From Pontibacter pamirensis (lineage in GTDB: Bacteria; Bacteroidota; Bacteroidia; Cytophagales; Hymenobacteraceae), in the NCBI RefSeq assembly GCF_010015475.1, contig NZ_SSNI01000007.1, forward strand, positions 1 through 64,000: 64,000 bases of DNA. The letters are read 5' to 3'. Under the pieces are notes generated by a model. That model ran no database searches. It saw only the letters and a list, made by a program, of their open reading frames with translations, and had not been told where the DNA came from. Positions 16,878-24,899 of the stretch are shown here, piece after piece. Made by a program: the position numbers and the translations under genes. How positions within the stretch are numbered: the first letter of the stretch is position 1; the number at the start of each line of letters is the position of its first letter.

Positions 16878-17792
16878 ATGGTTAGCAGATTGCACGCTTG
16901 CTCCTTTGCTGTATTTGCTTTGCTGTGTATTACCTTATGGCTCAGTTCGGCCACTGCTGTGCTGGCACAGCAAACAGACAGTATACAGGCACAAACCTTC
17001 CCCCCGCAGCGCTGGGTGGTAGAGACCAACGATGGCTCCGTATTTCAGGGAACATATTTAGGCCAAAGTGAAGCAGGCATTCGCTTGCTAACCGAAAGCG
17101 CCGGTGAGATAACAATCCCGATGAGTGCCGTAAAGAATTTCCGGATTCTGAACGAGCGAAACTTCAGGAATGGAGTATATTGGTTTGAAAATCCGAATGC
17201 CACCCGCTACCTCTTCGCTCCTTCTGCTTATAGCCTGCGCAAAGGCGAAGCATACTACCAAAACACATATCTGGTCCTGAACTCTTTTAACTATGGGGTT
17301 ACAGACAGGTTTACTATTGGGGCTGGTTTTGAACTGATATCCACTTTCTCTGGCGAACCAATCTTCTTCATCACACCCAAATATACTTTCCCCATTAGTG
17401 AGAACTGGAATGCCGGGGCTGGTGTACTTTACGCGAACTCAGCCATCGAAGACTTTTCAGGACTGGGCATTGGCTACGGCATTGTAACGTATGGCAACAG
17501 GGACAATAACGTTACCCTTGGCGTTGGCTTTGGATACGTAGATGACGAAGTTTCCGGGGAGCCCGTGATTAACCTCAGTGGCATGAAACGAATTGGGCGT
17601 AAAGTGGCGCTGGTATCAGAGAACTGGTTTGTACCGGCAGAAGGCTACTATGGTGTTTATTCCTATGGCTTACGCTTTATGGGTGAGAAAATTACGGTTG
17701 ACTTCGCCTTCCTGAACAACCCTGACATTGCCAGTGAAATTGTCTTTATAGGCGTGCCTTATGTTGATTTTGTGGTTAAGTTTGGCAAATAG
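16878..17792 (+). CDS. Exported beta-barrel-like protein
   Basis: A 304-residue protein starting at ATG 16878; the frame is open to a TTG 18 bases earlier. A signal peptide (about 1-30, ending in AVLAQQ) is followed by a small beta domain (about 40-90: RWVVETNDGSVFQGTYLGQ, TIPMSAVKNFRIL) that resembles an Sm/SH3-like barrel. The rest is a series of amphipathic strands (FTIGAGFELIS, WNAGAGVLYAN, GVYSYGLRFMG), as in outer-membrane barrels. It ends in VDFVVKFGK. No named family was recognised. It lies 17 bases upstream of the MazG-type gene, so the two may be cotranscribed. Confidence 0.75.
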   Translation: MVSRLHACSFAVFALLCITLWLSSATAVLAQQTDSIQAQTFPPQRWVVETNDGSVFQGTYLGQSEAGIRLLTESAGEITIPMSAVKNFRILNERNFRNGVYWFENPNATRYLFAPSAYSLRKGEAYYQNTYLVLNSFNYGVTDRFTIGAGFELISTFSGEPIFFITPKYTFPISENWNAGAGVLYANSAIEDFSGLGIGYGIVTYGNRDNNVTLGVGFGYVDDEVSGEPVINLSGMKRIGRKVALVSENWFVPAEGYYGVYSYGLRFMGEKITVDFAFLNNPDIASEIVFIGVPYVDFVVKFGK

Positions 17793-17808
17793 ATAAGCAT
17801 ATAAAAGC

Positions 17809-18138
17809 ATGACATTAGCCGAAGCACAAGCCATTGTAGATAAGTGGATACAGGAAAACGGTGTTCGTTACTTTAACGAACTCACCAACATGGCCATCCT
17901 CACAGAAGAAGTGGGAGAAGTAGCCCGTATTATTTCGCGGCAGTACGGAGAACAATCCTTTAAAAAGAGCGACGAAGGCAAAAATCTGGGCGATGAACTA
18001 GCCGATGTATTGTTTGTCCTGATCTGCCTGGCAAACCAGACCGGCACTGATTTAACGGAGGCACTGCGCAAAAACCTTGAAAAGAAAACCGCCCGCGACA
18101 GCGAGCGGCACAAGAATAATAAGAAGTTAAAAGGTTAA
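17809..18138 (+). CDS. MazG-type nucleoside triphosphate pyrophosphohydrolase
   Basis: A 109-residue all-alpha single-domain enzyme of the MazG superfamily. The metal-binding motif is EEVGEVARII (about 30-39) with GDELADVLFVLICLA (about 63-77), giving the EExxE-ExxD arrangement. Related enzymes hydrolyse noncanonical or excess NTPs to NMP and pyrophosphate. The length is typical of the short MazG-like clade. The end of the gene (LKG and stop, 18127-18138) lies inside the first arm of the repeat element at 18124-18330. Confidence 0.9.
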   Translation: MTLAEAQAIVDKWIQENGVRYFNELTNMAILTEEVGEVARIISRQYGEQSFKKSDEGKNLGDELADVLFVLICLANQTGTDLTEALRKNLEKKTARDSERHKNNKKLKG

Positions 18139-18330
18139 AAAGTTAGAGGGTTAGAAAGTTAAATGCTATTTAAAACTCATGCTCATTTTAGATATTAGCT
18201 CTTAACCTTCGTTTCCCACAAACGAGTCTGGAGACTCGCACACACTGTACGTCACCGGTTGGATACCGGCGCCAGTTCCAGGGCTATTGTAACTTTCTAA
18301 CTTTTTAACCCTCTAACTTTCTAACTTTTC
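18124..18330. repeat. Composite intergenic repeat, copy A, between mazG-like and comB-like genes
   Basis: The outer arms (18124-18162 and 18289-18330) are made of GTTAGAAAGTTA / GTTAAAAAGTTA / GAGGGTTA words in inverted orientation. Inside is the hairpin-forming ACGAGTCTGGAGACTCG (18222-18238), then GGATACCGGCGCCAG (18261-18275). A shorter copy with the same order (AACGAGTCTGGAGACTC, GGATAGATTCCCGCGCCAG, then TAACTTTCTAACT words) lies at 49926-50023. Stop codons of both flanking genes lie in the arms. No coding capacity was seen. Confidence 0.8.
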
Positions 18331-19031
18331 AAATCTATCAGTCTATCCTGGCGCCATACTGGTAGCACCTCATACAGGTTGTGCTGCAGGCAGAACTGGA
18401 CATCTTCATGAATGCCTAAATTCTCGAGGCGGCGCACATGCGAGGACTGTCTCAGGAAATTGAACACATCCGTCTTGGCGGCCTGGTACAGGTGTAGCGA
18501 GGCCAGGGTGGCATCGTTCTCAAAAGCAAAATCCTTTTGCAGGTAATCCACCAAGGCGCCGGCGAAAAGGGTATCCTCCAGGTTAAACTGTCCTTTCCAG
18601 CCAGCACACACCACCACCACGTCTAAAGCTAGCTCCTTCAAATGTTTGGCTACCGTTTTCAGGTTCAGAAAAGCACCCACTATTACCTCTTCAGCAGCTT
18701 CGGATAGGCGAATGGCACGGGTACCGTTGGTGGTTGTAATGGCAATAGAGCGGCCATTCACGGCACCGTTCATATAGCTGAAAGGGGAATTACCAAGATC
18801 AAAGCCTTCTGCTTTTATGCCATTGCGCTCGGCAGCTGTCAGGCAGCCTTCTCCGGAAAAAGCACGGCATTCCTCCAGTTCCATCACCGGAAAAATGTCT
18901 TTAGCACCGTGTGCAAAAGCTGTCACCATGGTAGAAGTAGCCCGCAGTATATCTACCGCCACTACTGCCTTTCCTTTTAAATCATATAAGTGCAGCAGCT
19001 CCGGGCTGTAGCACACGTCTATACTTGCCAT
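18321..19031 (-). CDS. ComB-like 2-phosphosulfolactate phosphatase family protein
   Basis: A 236-residue protein of the 2-phosphosulfolactate phosphatase (ComB) family. Family marks are VVAVDILRATSTMVTAFAHGA (about 18-38), LTAAERNG and GFDLGNSP (substrate pocket), ITTTNGTRA (about 98-106) and VVVCAGWKGQFNLEDTLFAG. In methanogens this enzyme acts in coenzyme M synthesis. In Bacteroidota the real substrate is uncertain, since no other sulfolactate genes are nearby. The open frame extends to 19109, but the upstream part is translated repeat, so MASIDVCYSP at 19031 is the likely start. The last codons lie in the repeat arm. Confidence 0.88.
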   Translation of the reverse strand: MASIDVCYSPELLHLYDLKGKAVVAVDILRATSTMVTAFAHGAKDIFPVMELEECRAFSGEGCLTAAERNGIKAEGFDLGNSPFSYMNGAVNGRSIAITTTNGTRAIRLSEAAEEVIVGAFLNLKTVAKHLKELALDVVVVCAGWKGQFNLEDTLFAGALVDYLQKDFAFENDATLASLHLYQAAKTDVFNFLRQSSHVRRLENLGIHEDVQFCLQHNLYEVLPVWRQDRLIDLKS

Positions 19032-19076
19032 CTTTTTATTGCTGATGGTTGATTGCATATTGCTGTATTTTGCCCA

Positions 19077-19128
19077 ACAACTTATTGAACAACAATTAAC
19101 AATTAGCAATCAACAATTAATTTATTTC
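19077..19128. repeat. Inverse copy of the TTGTTAAATTG repeat
   Basis: CCCAACAACTTATTG and CAACAATTAACAATTAGC words here are the reverse complement of the material at 16192-16229. The stretch fills the gcvT-comB spacer and ends at the gcvT stop codon. Confidence 0.5.
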
Positions 19129-20210
19129 TTATAGAAAGGCAGCTTTACCACCTGTGCCTTCAAATCTTTGTTGCGGATCCGGATGTAAATTTCGGTGCCT
19201 GCTTTGCTTAAGTCTTTGGTTACATAGCCAAGGCCAACGCCTTTGCCCAGCGATGGCGCCATCGTGCCCGACGTCACTTCACCCACCTTATCCCCTGCTG
19301 TATCCACAATATCGTAGTGCGCGCGCGGGATGGCTTTTTCCAGCATCTCAAACGCGATCAGCTTGCGTGCTACACCAGCTTCTTTCTGTGCTTTGAGATT
19401 ATCAGCGTTTGTAAAGTCTTTTTCGAACTTCGTGATCCAGCCCAGGCCTGCTTCCAATGGAGAGGTTGTGTCGTTTATATCGTTTCCGTAAAGGCAGAAA
19501 CCCATTTCCAGGCGCAGCGTGTCGCGCGCGCCAAGCCCTATTGGTTTGATACCGAAATCCTTGCCAGCCTCCATAATGGCATCGAACACGGCTTTGGCAT
19601 CCTCGTTCTTCACGTAAATTTCGAAACCACCTGAACCAGTATAGCCTGTTGCCGAAACAATGACATCCTGCACGCCGGCAAATTCACCTTTTTCAAAGGT
19701 ATAGTATACCATGGCTGGCAGGTCAATAGCCGTGAGCGACTGCAGTGCCTCGGCTGCCTTTGGCCCCTGCACAGCAAACAGCGACATCTCATCAGAGATG
19801 TTCTCCAACTCCACACCTTTGGTGTTATACTTACTTACCCAAGCCCAGTCTTTCTCAATATTGGAGGCGTTTACGACCAGCATATACTCATCTTCGCTGA
19901 AACGATATACCAGCAAGTCGTCAACAATACCGCCTTCTTCGTTCGGGAAGCAGGAATACTGTACTTTGCCATCTGTTAGTTTAGAGGCATCGTTTGATGT
20001 GATACGCTGTATCAGGTCCAGGGCCTGCGGACCGCGCAACATGAACTCGCCCATGTGCGAGACATCAAAAACACCAACAGCATTACGCACAGTATTATGT
20101 TCTTCTATATCAGATGAATAGCGCACAGGCATATTATAGCCGGCAAAAGGCACCATTTTAGCACCCAGGGCTTCGTGCACATCATTTAAAGCAATCTTTT
20201 TAAGTTCCAT
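19122..20210 (-). CDS. gcvT: Aminomethyltransferase (glycine cleavage T protein)
   Basis: The T protein takes the aminomethyl group from lipoyl-H protein, releases ammonia and forms 5,10-methylene-THF. The 362-residue length is standard. Diagnostic segments are the N-terminal [31 protein letters not shown] (folate site), the catalytic-region Asp in [18 protein letters not shown] (about 83-100), [11 protein letters not shown] and [17 protein letters not shown]. It is cytoplasmic and works with GcvP and GcvH, which are not in the window. It is followed on the same strand by the comB-like gene. A TATTTTTG box at 20245-20252 (minus) is a possible promoter. Confidence 0.97.
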   Translation of the reverse strand: MELKKIALNDVHEALGAKMVPFAGYNMPVRYSSDIEEHNTVRNAVGVFDVSHMGEFMLRGPQALDLIQRITSNDASKLTDGKVQYSCFPNEEGGIVDDLLVYRFSEDEYMLVVNASNIEKDWAWVSKYNTKGVELENISDEMSLFAVQGPKAAEALQSLTAIDLPAMVYYTFEKGEFAGVQDVIVSATGYTGSGGFEIYVKNEDAKAVFDAIMEAGKDFGIKPIGLGARDTLRLEMGFCLYGNDINDTTSPLEAGLGWITKFEKDFTNADNLKAQKEAGVARKLIAFEMLEKAIPRAHYDIVDTAGDKVGEVTSGTMAPSLGKGVGLGYVTKDLSKAGTEIYIRIRNKDLKAQVVKLPFYKK

Positions 20211-20551
20211 GCAGTGTTGTATAAGGTTCAGCGTATTTGAGTGGCAAAAATAAGTAAATTAAATCCCCTTCCGAAATAAAATACCCGCTCCTGTGGCGGC
20301 GGCAAAAAGGCTTTAAACCTGGGGCATCATCAGGATCAGCTCTAACATTCCTGCTACTCAGGCGTATTCATTTTGCATTGGTTTGTCTTTTCCTTTTAAG
20401 CCCGCCCCTTTTTTGTATCTCCACACTATATAGCATGATTAAACTTTATACTTTAGCTGCAAATGAGTGCTTTCAGACCTATAAACTTCAGAAAACAATT
20501 GTACCTTTAAATTCCTGATATGCCCTTAATGCAGAGGAAAAGCAACTTTAA
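20211..20551. other. Divergent intergenic region gcvT / histidine kinase
   Basis: This 341-bp non-coding stretch separates two divergent genes. A minus-strand TATTTTTG box (20245-20252) could serve gcvT. A plus-strand TACCTTTA (20502-20509, last base off consensus) lies 42 bases before the kinase start. No glycine-riboswitch-like or other structured leader was recognised by eye. Confidence 0.4.
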
Positions 20552-22015
20552 ATGAAACTCTCTTATAAACTCTTTGCAGGCTTCCTACTCATTTCACTCC
20601 TCTTTACAGCGGTAGCCATTGTGAACATCCGGCTTTCTGACGCTGTCTTTGAAAACACCGTGTGGCTTTCGCAGTCCCAGATTGTTATTCGGAACTCTGC
20701 TTCCCTGCAGCGCAACATTATTGACATGGAAACAGGCTTGCGTGGCTTTTTGTTAAATGGAAACGAGACGTTCCTCCAGCCCTACGTACAGGCAAAAAAC
20801 CAATTGCCCAGCCTTTTCCAGCAAACGAAGAACTTTATGAGTGATTTGCCCGGGCAGGAAGAAAAAATAAATGAGATTATACACCTGCAAAACCGATGGC
20901 AGAAGGTGTATGCTGAACCGCTCATTGACATGGTACGCACTGATGTGGGAAAAGTAGACGATACTTTTCACCTGAGGCTGGACAGCCTTGTAATGGGTGA
21001 GAAAGCTTTGATGGACACCATCCGTACCGCCTTCAGTGAGTTTAATGGTTATGAATACCAGGTGCGTACAGAGCGGCGTGATCGGCTGAATGCTAGTATA
21101 ATAAACACCAAACAGCTCTCTACCATACTCACCATTCTGTCTGTTATGCTGGGTTTAAGTTGGGCCTATTACATTACGCGCCTCATTTCTGGGCGAATTA
21201 TTAAAATGGTGACGCTGGCCGAACAAGTATCGCAGGGCGACTACAAAACTCAGATAATCGACAACTCCCGCGATGAACTCAGCCAACTCTCGCACTCCCT
21301 TAACCGTATGTCGGCTACCATAGGTGAGACTTTTACCGAGTTGGACCGCAAGAACAAAGAACTCGACCAGTTTGCGTATGTAGTATCGCATGACCTGAAG
21401 GCACCGCTACGCGGCATAGAGGTGGTTTCGCGTTGGGTGGAGGAAGACATGGGTACGCAGCTGCCTCCCAAGGTGCAGGAGTACCTCATGATGATGCGCA
21501 TTCGGGTGCACCGCATGGAAAACCTGATCAACGGTATCCTTGCGCTGGCCCGCATCGGCCGCACAAATCAAATAGAGGAGGAGGTGGATGTGAACATGCT
21601 GCTGAGTGAGATAGTAGACATGCTCACCCCTCCTCCAGGCTTTAACATTGAGGTACAGAATAATATGCCAATACTGCATACTACCCGTATACAGCTGCAG
21701 CAGGTGTTCAGCAACCTCATCAATAATGCTATTAAGTACCATGATAAAAGTGAGGGCCTGGTAAAGGTAAGCTGCCAGGAAATGGACAACTTCTACGAAT
21801 TTTCTGTATCAGATAACGGCCCGGGCATTGACCCGGATTACCATGAGCGGATTTTTGTTATCTTTCAGACGCTGCAGGAACGGGATGCGGTGGAAAGCAC
21901 TGGTGTCGGTTTAACCATCGTAAAAAAGATTGTAGAGTGGCAGGGAGGCAGTATAGGTGTTATTTCTCAGCTTGGGCAGGGCGCTACTTTTACCTTTACA
22001 TGGCCTAAAAAGTGA
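20552..22015 (+). CDS. CHASE3-domain sensor histidine kinase
   Basis: A 487-residue membrane kinase. TM1 is at about 9-26. A periplasmic helical domain (about 35-185) has the CHASE3 hallmark DMETGLRGFLLNGNETFLQPY, and TM2 is at about 190-208. HAMP follows at about 210-260, HisKA with the phosphorylated His at 280 (VVSHDLKAPLRGI), and HATPase_c with N box NLINNAIKYH (388-397), G1 DNGPGI (421-426) and G2 TGVGLTIVKK (450-459). The HDLKAPLR type of H box is shared with phytochrome-like kinases. The receiver-only gene 48 bases downstream is the likely partner. The periplasmic signal is unknown. Confidence 0.95.
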   Translation: MKLSYKLFAGFLLISLLFTAVAIVNIRLSDAVFENTVWLSQSQIVIRNSASLQRNIIDMETGLRGFLLNGNETFLQPYVQAKNQLPSLFQQTKNFMSDLPGQEEKINEIIHLQNRWQKVYAEPLIDMVRTDVGKVDDTFHLRLDSLVMGEKALMDTIRTAFSEFNGYEYQVRTERRDRLNASIINTKQLSTILTILSVMLGLSWAYYITRLISGRIIKMVTLAEQVSQGDYKTQIIDNSRDELSQLSHSLNRMSATIGETFTELDRKNKELDQFAYVVSHDLKAPLRGIEVVSRWVEEDMGTQLPPKVQEYLMMMRIRVHRMENLINGILALARIGRTNQIEEEVDVNMLLSEIVDMLTPPPGFNIEVQNNMPILHTTRIQLQQVFSNLINNAIKYHDKSEGLVKVSCQEMDNFYEFSVSDNGPGIDPDYHERIFVIFQTLQERDAVESTGVGLTIVKKIVEWQGGSIGVISQLGQGATFTFTWPKK

Positions 22016-22063
22016 GATGATATTTTAGTTGTTTTAAGTTTTTACCGGAGGCACAATTAAATA

Positions 22064-22504
22064 ATGAGTGATAAAGTAGTAAATATCCTTTTAGTTGAAG
22101 ATGACTACCTGGATATTATGAATGTAGAGCGGGAGCTAAGCAAAATAAGCGTTTCCCTTCCGTTACTGGTGGCACGCAATGGCCGTGAGGCCCTGAACAT
22201 GCTACGCGGAACCGAAGGTGCTGAAAGAATTTCGCCTGCACCCAGCGTTATTCTCTTAGACATTAACATGCCCAAGATGAATGGACTGGAGTTTTTGGCA
22301 GAAATGCGCCGTGAGCCGGAATTCAGCCACATCCCTGTCTTTATTATGACGACTTCAAATGAAGACATAGACCGGATGGCAGCCCAGCAGCTGAATGTAA
22401 CAGGCTACATCGTAAAACCACTTACCTTCGACAGCTTTGAGAAAAGCCATTCCTCCCTCGACAGTTTCAGTCTTTTTCTTGACCTGATCAAGCTGAAACA
22501 GTAG
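22064..22504 (+). CDS. Single-domain response regulator (Rcp1-like)
   Basis: A 146-residue receiver domain with no output domain. The acidic pocket is E12-D13-D14 (ILLVEDDY), the phosphoacceptor is D66 (VILLDINMPKMNG), the switch Thr is T96 or T97 (FIMTTSNED), and the conserved Lys is K118 (YIVKPL). Length and sequence fit the Rcp1-like group, which usually partners phytochrome-type kinases with HDLKAPLR boxes, as encoded just upstream. It probably acts by phosphotransfer or protein contact rather than DNA binding. Confidence 0.95.
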   Translation: MSDKVVNILLVEDDYLDIMNVERELSKISVSLPLLVARNGREALNMLRGTEGAERISPAPSVILLDINMPKMNGLEFLAEMRREPEFSHIPVFIMTTSNEDIDRMAAQQLNVTGYIVKPLTFDSFEKSHSSLDSFSLFLDLIKLKQ

Positions 22505-22551
22505 CCGCACCAGACTCTCCTATTAAAAAAAATATTGCCAGTACAATAGCC

Positions 22552-23148
22552 TTAGAACAGTTCTGGTTGTTTGGGCAGCAGCGTAAACGATTGCCGGTGG
22601 TGCACTGTTGCGCCATGCCTGCTAATCCCATTCTGGTGAAGTTTTGTAGGGTATCCTGCGTTCTGCTCCCAACCATAATACGGATGTGTTGCTGACAGGG
22701 CGCACATCAGGTCATCGCGGTAGGTTTTAGCTAGAACCGAGGCGGCCGCAATGGAAAGGTACCTGCCATCTCCTTTTACCATACAACTAAAAGGCAGTTC
22801 TTTGTAAGGCTTAAACCTGTTACCGTCCACCAACAGGTACTCCGGCTCCTGCCTTAGCTTTTCCAATGCCCTGTGCATGGCCAGGTATGTGGCGTTCAGA
22901 ATGTTTACCTCATCTATCTCTGCCGGGGAGGCCTCTCCTATTGCCCACGCCACGGCATCTTTCAGGACATCTTCCCGCAGCAGTTCCCGCTGCTTTTTGC
23001 TGAGCTTTTTGGAGTCGTTCAGGAGTGGGTGCCGGTAATGGATAGGCAGGATTACAGCTGCCGCCACTACAGGACCGGCCAGGCAGCCTCTGCCTACTTC
23101 ATCTACTCCCGCTTCTAAGGTATAGCCACTGTGGTTTGGTAAGAGCAT
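22552..23148 (-). CDS. rnhB: Ribonuclease HII
   Basis: RNase HII removes ribonucleotides from DNA and the RNA strand of RNA-DNA hybrids. The catalytic acidic residues start with DEVGRG (16-21 from this start), followed by GPVVAAAVILP, then LVDGNRFKP and YLSIAAASVLAKTYRDDLM, which carries the remaining acidic residue. At 198 residues it has the usual length. The frame allows an ATG seven codons earlier, but the ATG at 23148 fits homologues better. It is convergent with the response regulator. Confidence 0.95.
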   Translation of the reverse strand: MLLPNHSGYTLEAGVDEVGRGCLAGPVVAAAVILPIHYRHPLLNDSKKLSKKQRELLREDVLKDAVAWAIGEASPAEIDEVNILNATYLAMHRALEKLRQEPEYLLVDGNRFKPYKELPFSCMVKGDGRYLSIAAASVLAKTYRDDLMCALSATHPYYGWEQNAGYPTKLHQNGISRHGATVHHRQSFTLLPKQPELF

Positions 23149-23182
23149 AGGTATTAAAATAATTGTCACAAGTATAAAAAGA

Positions 23183-23213
23183 AAAACCCGCCAGTCAAAC
23201 GCTGGCGGGTTTT
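23183..23213. terminator. GC-rich terminator hairpin
   Basis: A 12-bp perfect stem, AAAACCCGCCAG (23183-23194) with CTGGCGGGTTTT (23202-23213), and a 7-nt loop lie between rnhB and the SusD gene, both on the minus strand. It could end SusD transcription together with the hairpin at 23250-23280, reading towards rnhB. Confidence 0.8.
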
Positions 23214-23249
23214 AAGCAACAAGTGAAAGGCTTTACTACCTTACAACAA

Positions 23250-23280
23250 AAAGGCCTCCCGTTTTAAACGGAAGGCCTTT
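23250..23280 (-). terminator. Terminator of the SusC/SusD operon
   Basis: The arms AAAGGCCTCCCGTT (23250-23263) and AACGGAAGGCCTTT (23267-23280) pair with one G-T wobble and a 3-nt loop, 20 bases after the susD-like stop codon. A T-run follows on the minus strand. Confidence 0.82.
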
Positions 23281-23300
23281 AGAGTTGAATTTAGTTAAGA

Positions 23301-24881
23301 CTAATATCCTGGGTTTTGCTGCGCTGCTAACGTAGGGTTAGCGTTTGTCTCAGTCACAGGAATTGGCCAGATGAAACGATAGTCATCATAAGGGATAGCA
23401 GTAACTGATATTGCACCTGCTCTTACTTCTCCACTGGCAGCCACGTAATCCGTAAACTTCAAGTTTGCAGAAGCAACTTTAGCAGGAATACCCTGAGGAC
23501 CAAAAGTTCCTTCTACAGCCAGGCGGTGGATATCTTTCCAGCGTATACCTTCTGCCAGAAACTCAACACGTCGCTCATTGATGATAGCTTGTACTAAAGC
23601 ATCCCCAGATAAATCGGTATATAACTGATCTGTAGATCTTCCGCGCACTGCGTTTAGGAGTTCCAGCGCCTGACCGTTTCCTTCTGTTCTGGCGATGGCC
23701 TCTGCCACGTTCAGCATTACCTCTGCATAACGCACAATCGGAGACCAATCTGATTGAGTTGCTGCATCACGGTATTTGCTGGTATATATTGCTCTGGCTG
23801 TGCTCACTGTTATATCACGGCGTGCATCGTCTTCAGGCCAGAAAGCTGCATTCCAGATAATCGGGCTGATAGCCACCAGTGCGCGGCCACCAGTAGCGGC
23901 ATTGTACATCTGTCCCAGCGATCCATTCACACTAGCGTTATCGTTTGCCGTATTTTCAAAGGAGAAAATAGACTCGGAGTTACTACTGTTATTTGCGAAA
24001 GGACCTTCAGGTGACTCTGTTAAGCTGTACCCTCCAATCGGGCTCACATAGGGAGCTGATTCAGGCACTAGTTTACGACCTTCTGTTATCACGCCAGCCC
24101 AATCACGCTTGTGCAGCAACACGCGTGTTTTAAGCGCAATGGCAGCACCTTGTGTCGCTCTGGAGATCTGGTTAGCGCGTTCTTCAGGCAGATTTTCTTC
24201 TGCAAAGTTTAGGTCCTGCAACAGTAGATCATAACTTTCTTTCACTGTATTACGACCCGCGGCAGCTGCTTCTTCAACACGCGCAGGCGTGTTTACAGCC
24301 ATTGTTCTGTACGGCACACCCAAGTGTGATGCATCAGGTGTATGGTTGTAAGGGCGTGCAAAGTGTATTAAAAGCTCATGATGTGCCAAAGCACGTAAAA
24401 AGCGGGCTTCAGCCTCATACTGCTGCGCTACCTCTGCTGTGATAACATTAGAAGCAACCGCGTTCTGAAGTCCCTCAATCACCACATTTGCCTGGTTAAT
24501 CACGCCGTAAAGCGTTTCGAAGTGGTATAGGTTGTTGGCAGAGGCCGCGTTATAGGTAGACTCGTAAGTGATGGCATAGAAGGCCTCCAGGTTCAGCATG
24601 TCCTCTCCACGGTTATCACCCTGCTCTATGTGTGCCGCACCAAAAGGATAGCCACGCACTGCAGTACCGGCATAAAAGCCGCTTTGTGCCGCATCATAAA
24701 TACCCACTACCGCAAGGTTGATACGCTCTGGTGTAGTAAAGGCAGTTTCCTCTGTTAACGCGTTAAAGGGCATTAACTCCAATACATCATCTTCGCAGGA
24801 AGTAAGCAGCAGCGACATGCAAATTGCCGGTGCCATGAGCGCTAACCTCAATTTATGTTTTAAGAAAAATCTATTTTTCAT
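23301..24881 (-). CDS. SusD/RagB family nutrient-binding lipoprotein
   Basis: A 526-residue outer-surface lipoprotein that caps the SusC-type barrel and binds the ligand. The signal peptide ends in the lipobox LLTSC with the acylated Cys at 29. The N-terminal region LELMPFNALTEETAFTTPERI and the TPR-like helical core (YEAEARFLRALAHHELLIHFARPY) are typical of the SusD fold. The C-terminal half has RYAEVMLNVAEAIAR and LLNAVRGRSTDQ, the RagB/SusD C-terminal signature, and ends in AAQQNPGY. The upstream gene encodes the partner barrel, 18 bases away. The substrate cannot be read, as no degradative enzymes adjoin. Confidence 0.96.
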   Translation of the reverse strand: MKNRFFLKHKLRLALMAPAICMSLLLTSCEDDVLELMPFNALTEETAFTTPERINLAVVGIYDAAQSGFYAGTAVRGYPFGAAHIEQGDNRGEDMLNLEAFYAITYESTYNAASANNLYHFETLYGVINQANVVIEGLQNAVASNVITAEVAQQYEAEARFLRALAHHELLIHFARPYNHTPDASHLGVPYRTMAVNTPARVEEAAAAGRNTVKESYDLLLQDLNFAEENLPEERANQISRATQGAAIALKTRVLLHKRDWAGVITEGRKLVPESAPYVSPIGGYSLTESPEGPFANNSSNSESIFSFENTANDNASVNGSLGQMYNAATGGRALVAISPIIWNAAFWPEDDARRDITVSTARAIYTSKYRDAATQSDWSPIVRYAEVMLNVAEAIARTEGNGQALELLNAVRGRSTDQLYTDLSGDALVQAIINERRVEFLAEGIRWKDIHRLAVEGTFGPQGIPAKVASANLKFTDYVAASGEVRAGAISVTAIPYDDYRFIWPIPVTETNANPTLAAQQNPGY

Positions 24882-24899
24882 TGTCAGATAATTTAATAA

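Noticed and set aside
18222..18275. Possible CRISPR-like or tRNA-like structure
   Set aside because: No regular spacers, and no cloverleaf or anticodon arm can be drawn; it is better explained as the composite repeat.
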